Shown piece by piece: positions 23,056-34,327 of a stretch of 64,000 nt of DNA. The number at the start of each line of letters is the position of its first letter. Within the stretch, counting starts at the first letter, position 1. A program made the position numbers and the translations under genes. Under the pieces are notes generated by a model. That model was not told where the DNA came from, did not search any database, and saw only the letters and a program-made list of their open reading frames with translations. This stretch comes from Dryas octopetala (lineage: Eukaryota > Streptophyta > Magnoliopsida > Rosales > Rosaceae), in NCBI GenBank assembly GCA_963921425.1, contig OY992832.1:12399249-12463248 (forward strand), read 5' to 3'.

Positions 23056-23732
23056 AAGCCTTTATTCTAATTGGTATTATAGCAATAATAATTGAACCAT
23101 CGCATTCGCGCCAAAATATGAGGTAATAATAAAATTTAGTAGGCCACACGAGGAGGAACATATTTGATGCTTAGCATAGGAAACTTAGGATACTCTGGGG
23201 GGGGGGCACACCATTAATTTGCACCACACAATAACTGACCCTACAAGGAGCTGATGAGAGAGTACAAAACAGCCGGAACTAAGGGGGGGTAAATCCCACC
23301 TACTCAATCCTTCTTCTGGCTGGTGCCTTCAAATTAATATAAAGCTGAATCAACAAATTAAACTGATGACCAAGTTTCAAGCACATGAAATTAAGCAGCT
23401 CATGTCATTCTGTGTTGGGTCTTGATCTGATCATACATGATGACAGAACTAGACAATGTTTTCTTTTCAAACAGTCTAGGAACTAAATCATTGATTTTTG
23501 TCTATACATATAGTTCAAATTTACAATTTAACAATATTTAGTTCAAATTTACAATTTAACAAGATAAATATCTTCCATTGTTTGGCAACATTAAGTATCT
23601 TACATTATCAAACTATTTGACAATAGAACATTACCAACTTAATTATCAACTAGTTTTCAACAAGGGTTTTTTTAGGTAATGCCTTAAATTTCCAACAAAC
23701 AACTATTATTGGAGATTGACAAATGAGAGAAA

Positions 23733-23940
23733 GTATTGTGTGTGACCGTAATACCACATAGTATAATGACGTGGTGTTATCAATTCACTCAAATTATAAC
23801 ACGTGTATAATACTTAATTTCTAAAATCCTAAGATCTAGAAAAAAAAACCCTTAAAATCGTCTACGTGTTATAATTTAAGTGGATTGATAAAACTACGTC
23901 ATTATGTCATGTAGTGTTATGGTCACATATAATAATTTTT
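23733..23940. mobile_element. Foldback MITE, ~75-bp inverted arms
   Basis: Left arm 23733-23808 (gtattgtgtgtgaccgtaat...) and right arm about 23860-23936 are inverted copies. They share TGTGACC(G/A)TAA, ATAATGACGT(G/A)GT, TTATCAAT(T/C)CACT and AAATTATAACACGT. The loop is about 50 bases. This is the same family as 18484-18667. Confidence 0.65.
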
Positions 23941-24065
23941 CCACAAATGGACCGTGGAAGAACAATATTTTCATTACAAAATGCCATCATTTATCAGCAA
24001 CAATAATTTCCAGACAATTTTATTCATTGGCATATACATAAATATATGTAGGGTATGATTGGTAT

Positions 24066-27000
24066 CTATGATTTTCTGGCATGCCTTTGATAGAATGATT
24101 TTGTCCTCCTGAAAGCTTCTTCAAGAGATGCTGGATCAACAGCAAACGTTACACGTAGCCAATTTTTCAGCCCTACTGCTGTTCCTGCAAAAACAGAAAG
24201 CAATTTAATCCCATTTGTTAGTAGCTAGTCTTTATTATGGAGATGATTCTAATTAATTTAGCCCCTGCAAAATCATACCTAATTACCTACTTTGTGCTTA
24301 TTTTATGCAAATCTGCAACATGCTCTAATTATATAACCACAGTTGTGTTAAATTTGGAACCATCTATATAATATTATTTAATTCAATATTTTGATGTACT
24401 TCAAATGTCATAAGTTTGAGTATAGAAGAACAATGAAAGCAACACAATAATGTCTATATATTCTTGATTGATATATAGACAAAAATAGTTACAGGAGCCA
24501 ATCCCATAATTAATGCCATCAGCGACTTTGAACCTTATTTATCGAATCTCTCAACCAACAACCAGAAGACTAGGGACAAGTACCGGACAACTAGGCTTAA
24601 AAAATATATATATATATATATAATTTTTTTCTTTTATTTTGTTTTCAATCTATGATGAACAACTTGGCATGTCAACTACAATAAAAAACATGTGGGAAAC
24701 TTTGATAGGACATCAAACAGGGATTTCTTATTTAGAAATTTCTTGGAAGGCCAGATGCAGAGTATGACAGTATGTAATGTAGTGGTGGTCCTGGTAGACT
24801 GTTCAAATCAGAAATTCAATTAAATGAACGAAATTAAATCTGTCACCAACATCTTTTGAGTGAAGCAATATATATTATAAAAAATGAAGAGAATCAAAGT
24901 GGGATCTTAAAGAATAAAAATGGATCAAATAAACTGATCCTAACCTTTAATTTTTTCTTTTTTCAAATTTTGTTAATCAGTAAGCAACTTATTAATCACA
25001 CCACCTCATCTCCAACCAGAAATGGACCTGAGAGGTAGTGGAGTATAATGAATGCCTTGGGAAGTTGGGAATGACACTTTGGTCCAGAGTGGATTCATAA
25101 TTGAATAAAACAAAATATTATTGACAAAATTTTGTGAGTGTGGCAATACTCTTTTTCCTTATGAAAAAAATGAGACTCATGGCCCATATTTGAATAAAAA
25201 TGCTCTATCGTTTGGTGAACAAAACTTGGTTTATCTAACAGTACTTAAGTTTGAAACATCATTTCAATCCAAATCTTAAGCTAGCTAATGGGTTTGGGTC
25301 TAACCGACTGACATCTATATAACCCTCTTATTATGCTGTAACTACTTTCTGATGTCCACTCACATGTGGTATACTTGCCGACATGACTTGTGTGTTTAGA
25401 TATTTGATTTGATATGGTAACAATCGAATAAAAAAGAAGTTGGAATGTGCCAAACATATCACATTCACAGAAATCCTAAAAGATATTAAATAGTTTCCTG
25501 GAGAAAGACAAGTCACCAACATCTCCTTGAACTGATGCAACAAAACAAGTAACCCGACATATAAAGTAAGCACTATTTATGTTTTCAAGTGTCTGACCTG
25601 GAAGAAAGATCACAGATTCTTCTTTGGCCAGCTTGAAACAAAACTCAATGTCATCACTAATGTCTTCCAGTAGTGAAAGGTCTAGTTTCACCTGCATCAC
25701 ATAAAAAATAAATAAGCAAGATTAGATGCAAATATGAGAATTAATGGTAAATTCAAAGCACAGAAAAAGTATAACTCTGCTACTGCTTCCTCACCATTAC
25801 AGCCATAGATCCCTCTGGTTTGTGTGGACAGGTAATACAAGGGATCTCCTTTATCCTATCACAACAAAGATCTGAGGACTGCTTCAGTAAATAGATAGTC
25901 TTCTTGAAGAAAACCTCTTCAGTTTGCTCAAGGATGCTGGGAACTGCTGCCTATAACTTACCATATATGTCATTGTGAAAGAGAGATAAAAAAAAAATAA
26001 GTTGATGTTCTGACATGAGTAAGCAAAAGCTTGCATAATCCGAATATTCCGCAAAAATTAATGTCTACATAGTCCTAAAACTTTTACTGGTGGACAAACT
26101 AAGACCTCAAGCATGGACCTATTTGTGAGTTGTGACATACCAAACTTGTTTCTGTATTTGTTCAGAGTAGTTGCAGGGAAATGTAAATTCATATTATGTT
26201 TTTTATGTTTTGGCTGCAATTCCTCAGGATGTGTGACTATTGAACTTTACTACTTTAGGTACTGCTTAATTTGTTTTTGAGATTGCCTTAATTTAATCAT
26301 ACCAATCTGGACAAATTTTTAAGGAAATAGTAGCTTTGGAAGACAGAGAACTGCAAGTTGCATAGTCTAAAATCAAATAATTTTACTAATCAGGAAAACT
26401 AGAATTATTGTACATGTTGGAAGTTGGAACAATCCAAAACAATCATATGAGGTACAAACCTGAATGAAGGTTGCAGGCCCGCCCAAAATATCAAAGTATT
26501 TCTTAATGCGCTCAATAATCTGATTAGAAGAAAAGTAGGGTGAGTTTACAACTTTACATCACTACTTGAAGTGGATGATTTGATTACAAATTATGACAAG
26601 TTACGATTAGCAGCTCAAATTTTTGAGATGTGAATAGGCAAAGCTCATATCTATAATTTTATAAATGTTTATGCTTTCATCATGAATGGAAAATGTCTAG
26701 ATTGGTGAATTTATGAAATTAGTAGTGGCCAATGTAACCGGTATAACTGGGAAGATTGAGCTTGACAACATCAAACTACTAAACTCATGGATCAGCAAAC
26801 AATTGAATCTACAACAGACTTGCTGTTATTTCTTGTCATTCAGAAAATCAGTTACAGACTTTTAAGATAGCATTTAGTACCGTTTAAAATTGGTTTAGAA
26901 AGTCCTGAGATCATAATCATGAAATGCACTACAATGGCAGAGAGAGAGGCAATGTCTACTCAATATATGATGCACTGTGATTGTTTAAAATTGTTCACAA

Positions 27001-27125
27001 ATCACTTTAAATGGAGTTCATAATTCTGAGATTACTAATAACAACCAACCAAGGACAGAAATAAGATTCCCTACCAAAGATATACTATTATCATAAATAC
27101 ACATACATGTGTGTTTTGTGTGTGT

Positions 27126-27179
<54 letters not shown>

Positions 27180-29376
27180 CTTGGGTTTTCTAAACATGCC
27201 ACATGGATCACACGTCACAAACCAACCAAGTCGCCATCCAGGAACTATCCATCTCTTTGATAGAGACCCAAGAGTAAGAACAGGAACAGTTGATCCAAAA
27301 ACTCCCATTGGCACAAATGGTTTACCCCCAAAAGCAAGGTGCCCATAAACTTCATCCGCAATTACAAGAATTCTGAGTTTTTTTGCAGTTTCTGCAATCT
27401 AAATGCAAACAAAAATAATAAGTTACAACAATATCTAATATCAATAACAAAGGCATGGTCTCTCAATGTACAATCTTGTCTTCTGACCCATACCATAGAC
27501 CACTACTAACCTTCTCCAAATGTTGGTAACTGTATACGTTCCCACAAGGATTACCAGGGTTTATGATAACCAATGCAACAGTGTTCTGATCTGCAAGAGC
27601 TTCAACAGCATCAAGATCAACCTCCCAGCCTTGGTCTTGCAGCAGATCAACATGTCGAACTTCAAGATGTCTAAAAGCAGAACAAAGTTCATAAATAGGG
27701 AAGCCTGGCCTTGGAAGCAGGATATTTGCACCAGGGTGAGCAAGCATTGCCAGTGCAACATCAATGGCTTGTGTGCAACCAGATGTGACGAAAACATCAT
27801 CAGATGTTAACTTGTATGGAAGATCGCGGGACACATATTCAGCAATTGCTCTGTCATGAAGTGAATTGTAGCAAAAAATTAAAGATACATGTGCTGTATG
27901 TCATACTTAAGTACTGAATAAGGATCATGAACATGATTAAATTGAAATGCCCCCTTAAGGCCAGATGCCCTGATGTTTGCTTGCCTTATAAGCCTGCAAT
28001 GTATAATCCAACATATGCCTCGAGTGGACTGGCATCATTTAAGCATGGCTTTGTCAAGAGTTGGTTTTCAACTAATAAGAGGAGGTCCAGTTAAAGACTT
28101 TCTTTTTTTGGTAAAACCAGTTAAAGACTTCCAGGTAAACTAATTGCATCCCTTAAAGAATTTTCTATTACTGCAATTTTACCAAATCTGGATGATAGGT
28201 GTTTTAGGTTAATTATCATATTGCCGTAGACCTATTAGTGAGTGCTTTTAAAGTTCACTGGGCAAAGTTTTACTTGTTGGCAAGAATGATACTGCAGGCT
28301 TGGCGAGCTTGCTTCTTGGATAAGGGCTATAAGCCATATGTGCAACACATGACAAGAAACTCAAAAGAGAATTGTAGTCTGTGAATGAGAAAGAGTCACA
28401 AGGTAGCAGAATAGAAAAGGGGATAAATTGAAATCAGAATGTCACATCATCCATTAAACTAATTAATAGATAAAACCTTATGAAATCAATCATGCATTTG
28501 CGAATCTAAAATTTAAAATATTTTAGTAGGCTCAAAATTTTACCATTATTTTGTATAAAAATTTTTGCTCGTTTCTTACCTGACAAGGCACGCTTATTGC
28601 TCGTACTTGATTTGCGTGTACCACCCTCCACAATCCATATCATGTAATAAAATATTTTCATCAAAAATTAATTAATAGAGTATATTGTTTGATTAATTTT
28701 ATATTTTCTCTGTTTTGTTTTGTTTTGTTTTGTTTTTTTTTTTTTTTTTTAAAGCTGTTTCTACTTTCTCTGTTAGAATTGACAAGCTGGTCAAAAAAAT
28801 TAAAAGCCTGATTACCCGGAAACTTTTGAAAAAAAAAATGAAATTATATATATAAATATTCAAATTGAAAAGGCATAATGAAAGTAATACGGTGAACAAT
28901 ACAACAAAAGTGCTAAAAAACATTCAAATGCAACTGAAAGCAAACAACATAAAACCCCAAAACCCACTTAAACAACTAATTAACAAGAAAACAACCCACA
29001 AACCCAATTTGGCAGCACTTAGGATTAAGGACAGAAATTAGATAAAAACAAGAAGTCCATTAAAGAAAAGGGGCAATTAATGTCAATAAATTCATGCAAA
29101 ACACCCAATAAAATGAACAGAAATTAACCTTCTGGTTTGAGGAAGACCAACAGTGGGAGCATAGCCATTGAACTTGTCAGATTGGATGGCATCAACAACA
29201 GCTTCTTGAGCAACATGGGTTGTGTGGAAGCATGAATACGCAGTTGGGTCACCCATGCCCAATGAAATCAGCCTCTTGTTATCATCTTCATCAACATTTT
29301 GCAACAGCAAGCTGAGAATGCCCTTTATAGTGATTGTTGTAGAGGTTGTATCCACGTTCACAGTACCATTTTCCAT
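24066..29376 (-). CDS. Tyrosine/nicotianamine aminotransferase-like protein (tandem copy, no extension)
   Basis: Seven exons on the minus strand: 29376-29129, 27850-27511, 27398-27180, 26519-26460, 25950-25795, 25691-25598 and 24184-24066. All joins are GT-AG and in phase; product 411 residues. The internal exons (340, 219, 60, 156 and 94 nt) have exactly the sizes of the corresponding exons of the copy at 11292-16119, so the two arose by tandem duplication. Motifs: [51 protein letters not shown] (Asp211), SLSKRW (Lys244, PLP lysine), [16 protein letters not shown], and the end RHARKS. The length is the usual one for cytosolic TAT proteins; there is no targeting extension at this start. The intron after the 219-nt exon begins inside a CT/GA microsatellite, with donor AAG|GTTCTC. 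Confidence 0.88.
27128..27177. repeat. GA/CT dinucleotide microsatellite at a splice donor
   Basis: About 25 GA units on the plus strand. On the transcribed minus strand this is a CT run that starts at the third base of the intron following exon 3 of the aminotransferase (exon ends at 27180). Length changes would lie directly beside the donor. Confidence 0.85.
28087..28130 (-). mobile_element. Micro-insertion TTTTACC-A7 in a 14-bp direct repeat
   Basis: ccagttaaagactt occurs at 28087-28100 and 28117-28130. The 16 nt between read tctttttttggtaaaa, which on the minus strand is TTTTACC, A7, GA. It lies in intron 1 of the aminotransferase gene. Confidence 0.6.
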
Positions 29377-30473
29377 GCTCGATTTGGTGCCTTTTGGTAC
29401 TTCTTGTGTGCTTTGGGAACTGGGATTTTGGTTTTAGGGTCAGAGAAGTAGAGAAGCGAGAGATAAAAGGGACAGAGAAGACAAATGGAGTGGTTCAGAG
29501 GAAGTGCATGTCCAAAGACCACACGTTGAACCTCTATGCATATGCATGGAAACAAAACTTGGCAACTACTGGATGGAGTTTCCAGTCCAAAACTATTAAA
29601 CTTATATAATTATATGGTTTATAACTTTATGCAGTACTAAAAATCTGCAAAGATTGAAAAAAGGGGAATCAGTTTCTCGGAGAAAAAATTTCAGCAGATA
29701 TGTTTTTCTCGCAAAACAAAAAGAAATATTATCTGGGTGTCATGCTAAGTTAAATAATTGTGTCCTTACAAGCCATAATTTTATTATGTGGTTGTGGGGA
29801 TTTTCTTTGTCACCAAACAAATCATAGGAGTACCCAATTGAATTGGTTGGCGTGACTCATCTGAATATATTGAAATTTTACTACTTTATATAATGTGACA
29901 AAACTGTCACATACAATCACATCTTTTAGTTGGCAACGAAATTCTTTTGGGTCGAAAGCTGGTTGGACCCAAACCAGGTTTGCCAAATTCTTTGAATTGT
30001 AGCTTCTACGTTTGTCCTTTCATCAAATAGGTTGGAGGCGTGCACACCGCACACATCTACTTTTACACAAGAAGAAACCGACATGGGCCAAGTCACTAGG
30101 CTTACACCACATGCAAACATGTAGCTATTGAGTAGCCAACTTTCGAGTTTGGTCTTGGTTTGAACTTTACAAGTAATCATTTTCCTTTTCGTGAAAATTT
30201 GTTGAGTTTTGAGAGGAGAGGGTAACTTGAACGTGGGCTCATTGTGCCCAGAAAAGGAGATTGGGAGAAGATGCTTCTATTGTCCTTAAATGTTACATCG
30301 GTTTTTTTTTTTGTCGTTTAGGATAGGTCAAGTAGCAAGAGAGGATGAGAAATTGGTGAGATCGAAGTCTAGTGGTATTTCTCACTACTTTATTATATGA
30401 GATTCTAAATTCGAATATCTCCCCAAATGAAAACTTAAATTATCATATATTAAGGGTTAGATAAAAAAAGTTA
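29377..30473. other. Promoter side of the aminotransferase and intergenic DNA
   Basis: No further gene is recognised. An open frame at 29926-30180 on the minus strand has no domain signature. A stretch at 30355-30425 (agtctagtggtattt ... aattcgaatat) resembles a degraded tRNA-derived SINE head. Confidence 0.4.
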
Positions 30474-30490
30474 AGATGAGCTAGATTTGG

Positions 30491-30584
30491 TAATTGTTAA
30501 GTAGCTCAGTTTGAAGTGTCTTAAAATTATCCACAATACACCTAAGTTTGATCCCCTATCTCCCAACTCAAAAAAAAAAAAAAA
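30491..30584 (+). mobile_element. Short tRNA-derived SINE with poly(A) tail and imperfect TSD
   Basis: The body starts taattgttaagtagctcagttt, resembling a tRNA A box (TAGCTCAGTTNG). It carries a B-box-like agtttgatcccc at 30545-30556 and ends in about 16 A's. Flanks agatgagctagatttgg (30474-30490) and agatgaattagattcgg (30585-30601) match at 14 of 17 positions, as a diverged target duplication. At about 94 bases it is near the lower limit for a SINE. Confidence 0.65.
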
Positions 30585-30699
30585 AGATGAATTAGATTCG
30601 GAGAAGTTTGCTTCCAGTGTAACCAATAAAATATACAAAAAATTGTCAAACAACAAAGTGATAAAAAAGAGTTACAGGACTAGAGTTTATTTTTAGTAC

Positions 30700-30790
30700 T
30701 AAAAAATTATTGTCCATAAGATTTGAACTCAAGACTTCCTTCTATAAAAGAAGGACTAAGTGCCACTAGACTAATTGGTCATTGACTGTT
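30700..30790 (-). mobile_element. tRNA-derived SINE head (partial)
   Basis: On the minus strand, from about 30785: TTAGTCTAGTGGCACTTAGTCC, then GAAGTCTTGAGTTCAAATCTTATG. These fit tRNA A- and B-box consensus at SINE-like spacing. The 3' end could not be defined. Confidence 0.4.
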
Positions 30791-30799
30791 CAATAAAAG

Positions 30800-31960
30800 T
30801 TAGATTAATAGTATAATAATATGTCAAATTGTCTAACAAGAAAATATTTTATGAACTTAGCAATTATTGTCCCAATTCTCAGCATGGTGCCATGCCATCT
30901 ATAGCAAATTTGGGCTTAAGTCTAGGGGGTTCTGTAAAGTCCATCACACATGGGTTGGTGGGCCTTTCTTAGACTTCGCATGATCTTGATGGACCTAGTC
31001 TAAGACCTAAAGTAGGTCCAAGTTAAACATCTTTTTCTATAAAAGCCCATGACAAGAATCTTGTTCTAGTTTGTTTCAAATTATGGGCCTAGCCCACCTC
31101 CTATGCTGTGTGTACCTGTCACACCCTATTCATTTCCTCTAACAAAATTCATTACTGAAGGCTCCTCCTAAGTCCTAAGGAATCATAATACTCCACACTC
31201 ATTCACTGCATTTGGTTGAATCTATGAACACAAAGTTCCCAAGTTCAACCATAGCACCATAATAACAAAATTTAAAGCATAGAATAGAAATTAAATGGAA
31301 AAAGAAAAAGAGGGTACCAGTGAATTGGAAGAAGCTCCCTTGTGTGGCTACTTGCTTCTTGACGAGTGGTGATGAAATCTACTCCAGAGGTCTTGGATTG
31401 CTCAACTGTATATGCATAAATATAAGGGTTAAAGGGTTCCACTGCATTTCCAATCTTGCAGATAAGTTTGATGATTCATCCAATTGTTTGTTTTATTCGT
31501 GGAGAGAAGACTACTTTAGGACGTCTATTCAACTGGGAAGAAGTAATCAGATGCGCTCAAGCTCATGCGAGGCTAACTGCATCTAACTATATAACTTGCA
31601 TTTGTTTACTTATTAACAGTTTATATAGGGTAAAGGAATGAGTTTGGATTTACCAGATGCAGAGGATGCCATAGAATTTTAAACAAAGGCGATGAAGAAT
31701 TTTTTTTTGATGCATTTGGATGAGGAATTAAATTTGGTATTTAGGGATTTATCCGGATTTGAGAACGTCAATCTCTAATTTTCTCATTTGGTATCAATTT
31801 TTTTTTTAAATTTAGTATTAAAAAATGTGAAATTTTAGATATGGTAAAATTTTGGTTTTAAATCTCACCTAAATAGTTATCATTTTTACCAACACCGCGG
31901 CCACCACCACCACCTCACTCCACCACTGCCAACTTTGTCATTACCTTGCCATTGTCTGTT
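30800..31960. other. Intergenic, no gene recognised
   Basis: Unremarkable sequence. Open frames at 31320-31641 have no family signature and lie in overlapping frames. A GCC/ACC-rich patch at 31890-31920 is low complexity. Confidence 0.4.
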
Positions 31961-31966
31961 GGCTTC

Positions 31967-32300
31967 TGTTGAAAGTAATGTAGAGTAATGTCTCATATCG
32001 AAAAACTAGAGTTTAGTTATCTGCGTGTAAAGCCCAACAGTTACACGTGCTCCCACGTCACCCAATATAATTTATCCACGTGTTAAGCTCAAAATCTCGC
32101 TACACATGCGAGGGCGTGTTGAAAGTAATGTGGAGCAATGTCCCACATCGGAAAACTAGAGTTTAGCATATGTGTTTATAAAGTCTTGAGCCTCTTCACC
32201 CATTACCAATTAATTTTTGGATGAATGCTTAGGTTTCTTTTGATTTTGTGCATATCTGTGGTCAGCCTCTCCACCCATTATCAATAATGTATGTGCCATA
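31967..32300 (+). mobile_element. Small LTR-retrotransposon remnant (TRIM-like)
   Basis: tgttgaaagtaatgtagag... at 31967 is repeated at 32117 as tgttgaaagtaatgtggagcaatgtcccacatcggaaaa. The second copy is preceded by a purine tract (gcgagggcg) and carries a TATAAAG box near 32196. Repeats starting TG, a polypurine tract and about 150 bases of spacing suggest a miniature LTR element whose first LTR is truncated. The 3' boundary is uncertain. Confidence 0.5.
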
Positions 32301-32886
32301 TTGGCCACTGCTACAAATTGTGTTTCACCATTTCAAAATCTAATAAATCGTACTGTTTGAATTATTGGTCATTACCGTCAGTTTTTTCGTAGTAAAAAAA
32401 AATTACATTTACAATATGAGGCTGTTCTTTTTCACTTTTGATCCCGTATAAGACTGTTTGATGAAAGATAAATGATAAACATCTCATACGGCTCTCTGTT
32501 TTAGATTGTTTTGTCTTTTATGTCCCCGATGTGGATTTGTTAATCCTGAAAAACTACTACTTTAATGGACATGGCATGATGGCAATCCGAAGATTGTAGT
32601 TTTGCTTCATGTACATTGTAATGGGCATATGGCAACCCATACAGCAACTAAACAATCCCAACATAAAATGCACACATACATGTCGATTACTTGTATGTCA
32701 AATCAAACAAGAAAACCCAATTGGTCATTTTTATCATACACTTTTTTAAAACTACATAAAAACAAGGTCTATCTCAACTAGTCCTCTGAGGAAAAAGACT
32801 TTATCTGATTTGCTAAACCATCCATGACTGTCTAGTACTTTAACCTTAGATGATAAAATGCTCTCTCTTCTTCAGAAAAGCTAAAA

Positions 32887-33800
32887 ATGGCTGTCCTTTT
32901 TAAGTTAACCAGATTATGTTTCTTGTTGCTGTTAAGCCCTTGTGCAACTCCACTAACCTTTGATTTCCCCACTTTTCCCAACGGCATCAGCACTGTTTCT
33001 CTCGATGGAGATGCTTTCATCGACAGCCAGTTCCTCCGCCTCACCAAAAGCTTGGAGAGGGAGGATTTGGTGGGGTTTATAGAGGGTTTATGAAAGAGTT
33101 GAACTCATATGTTGCTGTTAAGAGGATATCAAAAGGATCTAAACAGGGGATCAAGGAGTTTGCATCAGAAGTAAAAGTCATCAGTCGACTTAGGCATCGG
33201 AATTTGGTGCAACTCATCGGTTGGTGCCACGAAAAAGGAGAATTACTCCTTGTTTACGAGTTCATGTCCAACGGTAGCGATTCTCATCTTTTCAAAGCAA
33301 AAAGGACCTTGCCTTGGGAGGCAAGGTACAAAATCGCTCGACCCAAGGCAAGGTACAAAATCGCTCGACTTGGGGATTTTGGGTTAGCTCGACTTGTTGA
33401 CCATGGAAAACTGTCGCAAACAATGATTCTAGCCGGAACCATGGGCTACATGGCTCCGGAATATATTAGGACAGGAAAGGCTAGCAAGCAATCGGACTTG
33501 TACAGTTTCGGCATTGTGGCCTTGGAAATAGCTTGTGGGAGAAAATCCATCAATCCCAAGTTGGAAGCTAGTCAAGTGATCGAGTTTGGTGGAGTGGGTT
33601 TGGGAGCTTTATGGAGAAGGGAAAGTCCTCCAAGCAGCAGACCCAAAATTATGTGGAGATTTTGATGCGAAGCAAGTCGAGTGCTTGCTGATTGTTGGGT
33701 TGTGGTGTGCTCACCTAAATTGTAATATCAGGCCTTCCATAAACAAGTGATTCAAGTGCTTAACTTCGATGTTTCATTGCCCATTTTGCTCCTTTAATGT
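32887..33800 (+). pseudogene. L-type lectin receptor kinase pseudogene (lectin domain deleted, kinase gutted)
   Basis: It opens with an intact start: signal peptide LCFLLLLSPCATPLTFDFPTFP and the first ~20 lectin residues to FLRLTK. It then jumps, out of frame, to the kinase glycine loop KLGEGGFGGVYRGF at about 33050. The rest of the lectin domain and the membrane segment are missing. The kinase frame continues from 33090 through VAVKRIS, LRHRNLVQLIGWCHE and LLVYEFM. The catalytic loop (HRDIKSSN) is deleted, with a 22-base direct repeat at the site (33321-33342, 33348-33369). GDFGLARLVDHGK, GYMAPEYI and DLYSFGIVALEIACGRK follow. A further frame change occurs after about 33585, although homology continues to about 33790. 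Not expected to make a receptor. Confidence 0.85.
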
Positions 33801-34040
33801 CATTCTCAATGTTTCCTAGTGTGTTACTACTAGTTTTGAAATAGGTCCAACCGAGTATTTAATTTGTACATGATTGTAATACAAACGTTGGACTTATATA
33901 AAAGAATACATTGAATATCGTGTTTTAATTCAAGATATAAATTTTGTTTTGTATTAATATACAGTTATACACTCATAACTTTCATTTTATATATATATAT
34001 ATATAAAAGATTTGGTGCATTTTGAAGATTTTGAGTATTC

Positions 34041-34327
34041 TGTTAGAATAGTCAATTCCCTGCTGAGTCACCTGCCTAGTTAGTCCAGGTCTCATATGCT
34101 GTGTTGCTGCCATCTGTCAGTTAGATAAGGCTAGCTGCGTTTGTTTAAGTCTGGTGTGCTTGGTTGTTGTAAAAGTGGTTGTGCAGCTTAGACTACTTAA
34201 GGCTTCACTCTCTCTGTAATTGATTAATCAAGAAAATCATAAAATCAGTTTTCTATCAAATTCTCTCGTTTCTCTCTCTTTTTCTCTGCTTCTATACTTT
34301 CTCTGTAACTTTCTCTGAAACCAAACA
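34041..34327 (+). mobile_element. Solo LTR (Copia type), 287 bp, 5-bp TSD
   Basis: The sequence begins tgttagaatagtc and ends gaaaccaaaca, with direct duplication tattc at 34036-34040 and 34328-34332. The CT-rich tail before the end resembles plant Copia LTRs. No internal region or second LTR is present, which fits LTR-LTR recombination. The orientation is inferred from the TG...CA ends and tail composition. Confidence 0.75.

Larger units (their letters stand above)
19917..23732. other. Intergenic, AT-rich, transposon debris
   Basis: No gene is supported. Contents are degraded repeats: a possible MITE with ends gacttatttgacaatattttt/aatactaccaaacaagtc (about 21958-22187), a poly-G run near 23199, and a tandem direct repeat of tagttcaaatttacaatttaacaa (about 23511-23564). 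Three micro-insertions (20939, 22956, 23015) are described separately. The open frames at 21690-21938 overlap a T/A-rich stretch and have no family signature. Confidence 0.45.

Noticed and set aside
23195..23210. Poly-G run as a structured (G-quadruplex) regulator
   Set aside because: It is a single homopolymer run without the spaced G-tracts needed for a confident quadruplex call, and no gene is near.
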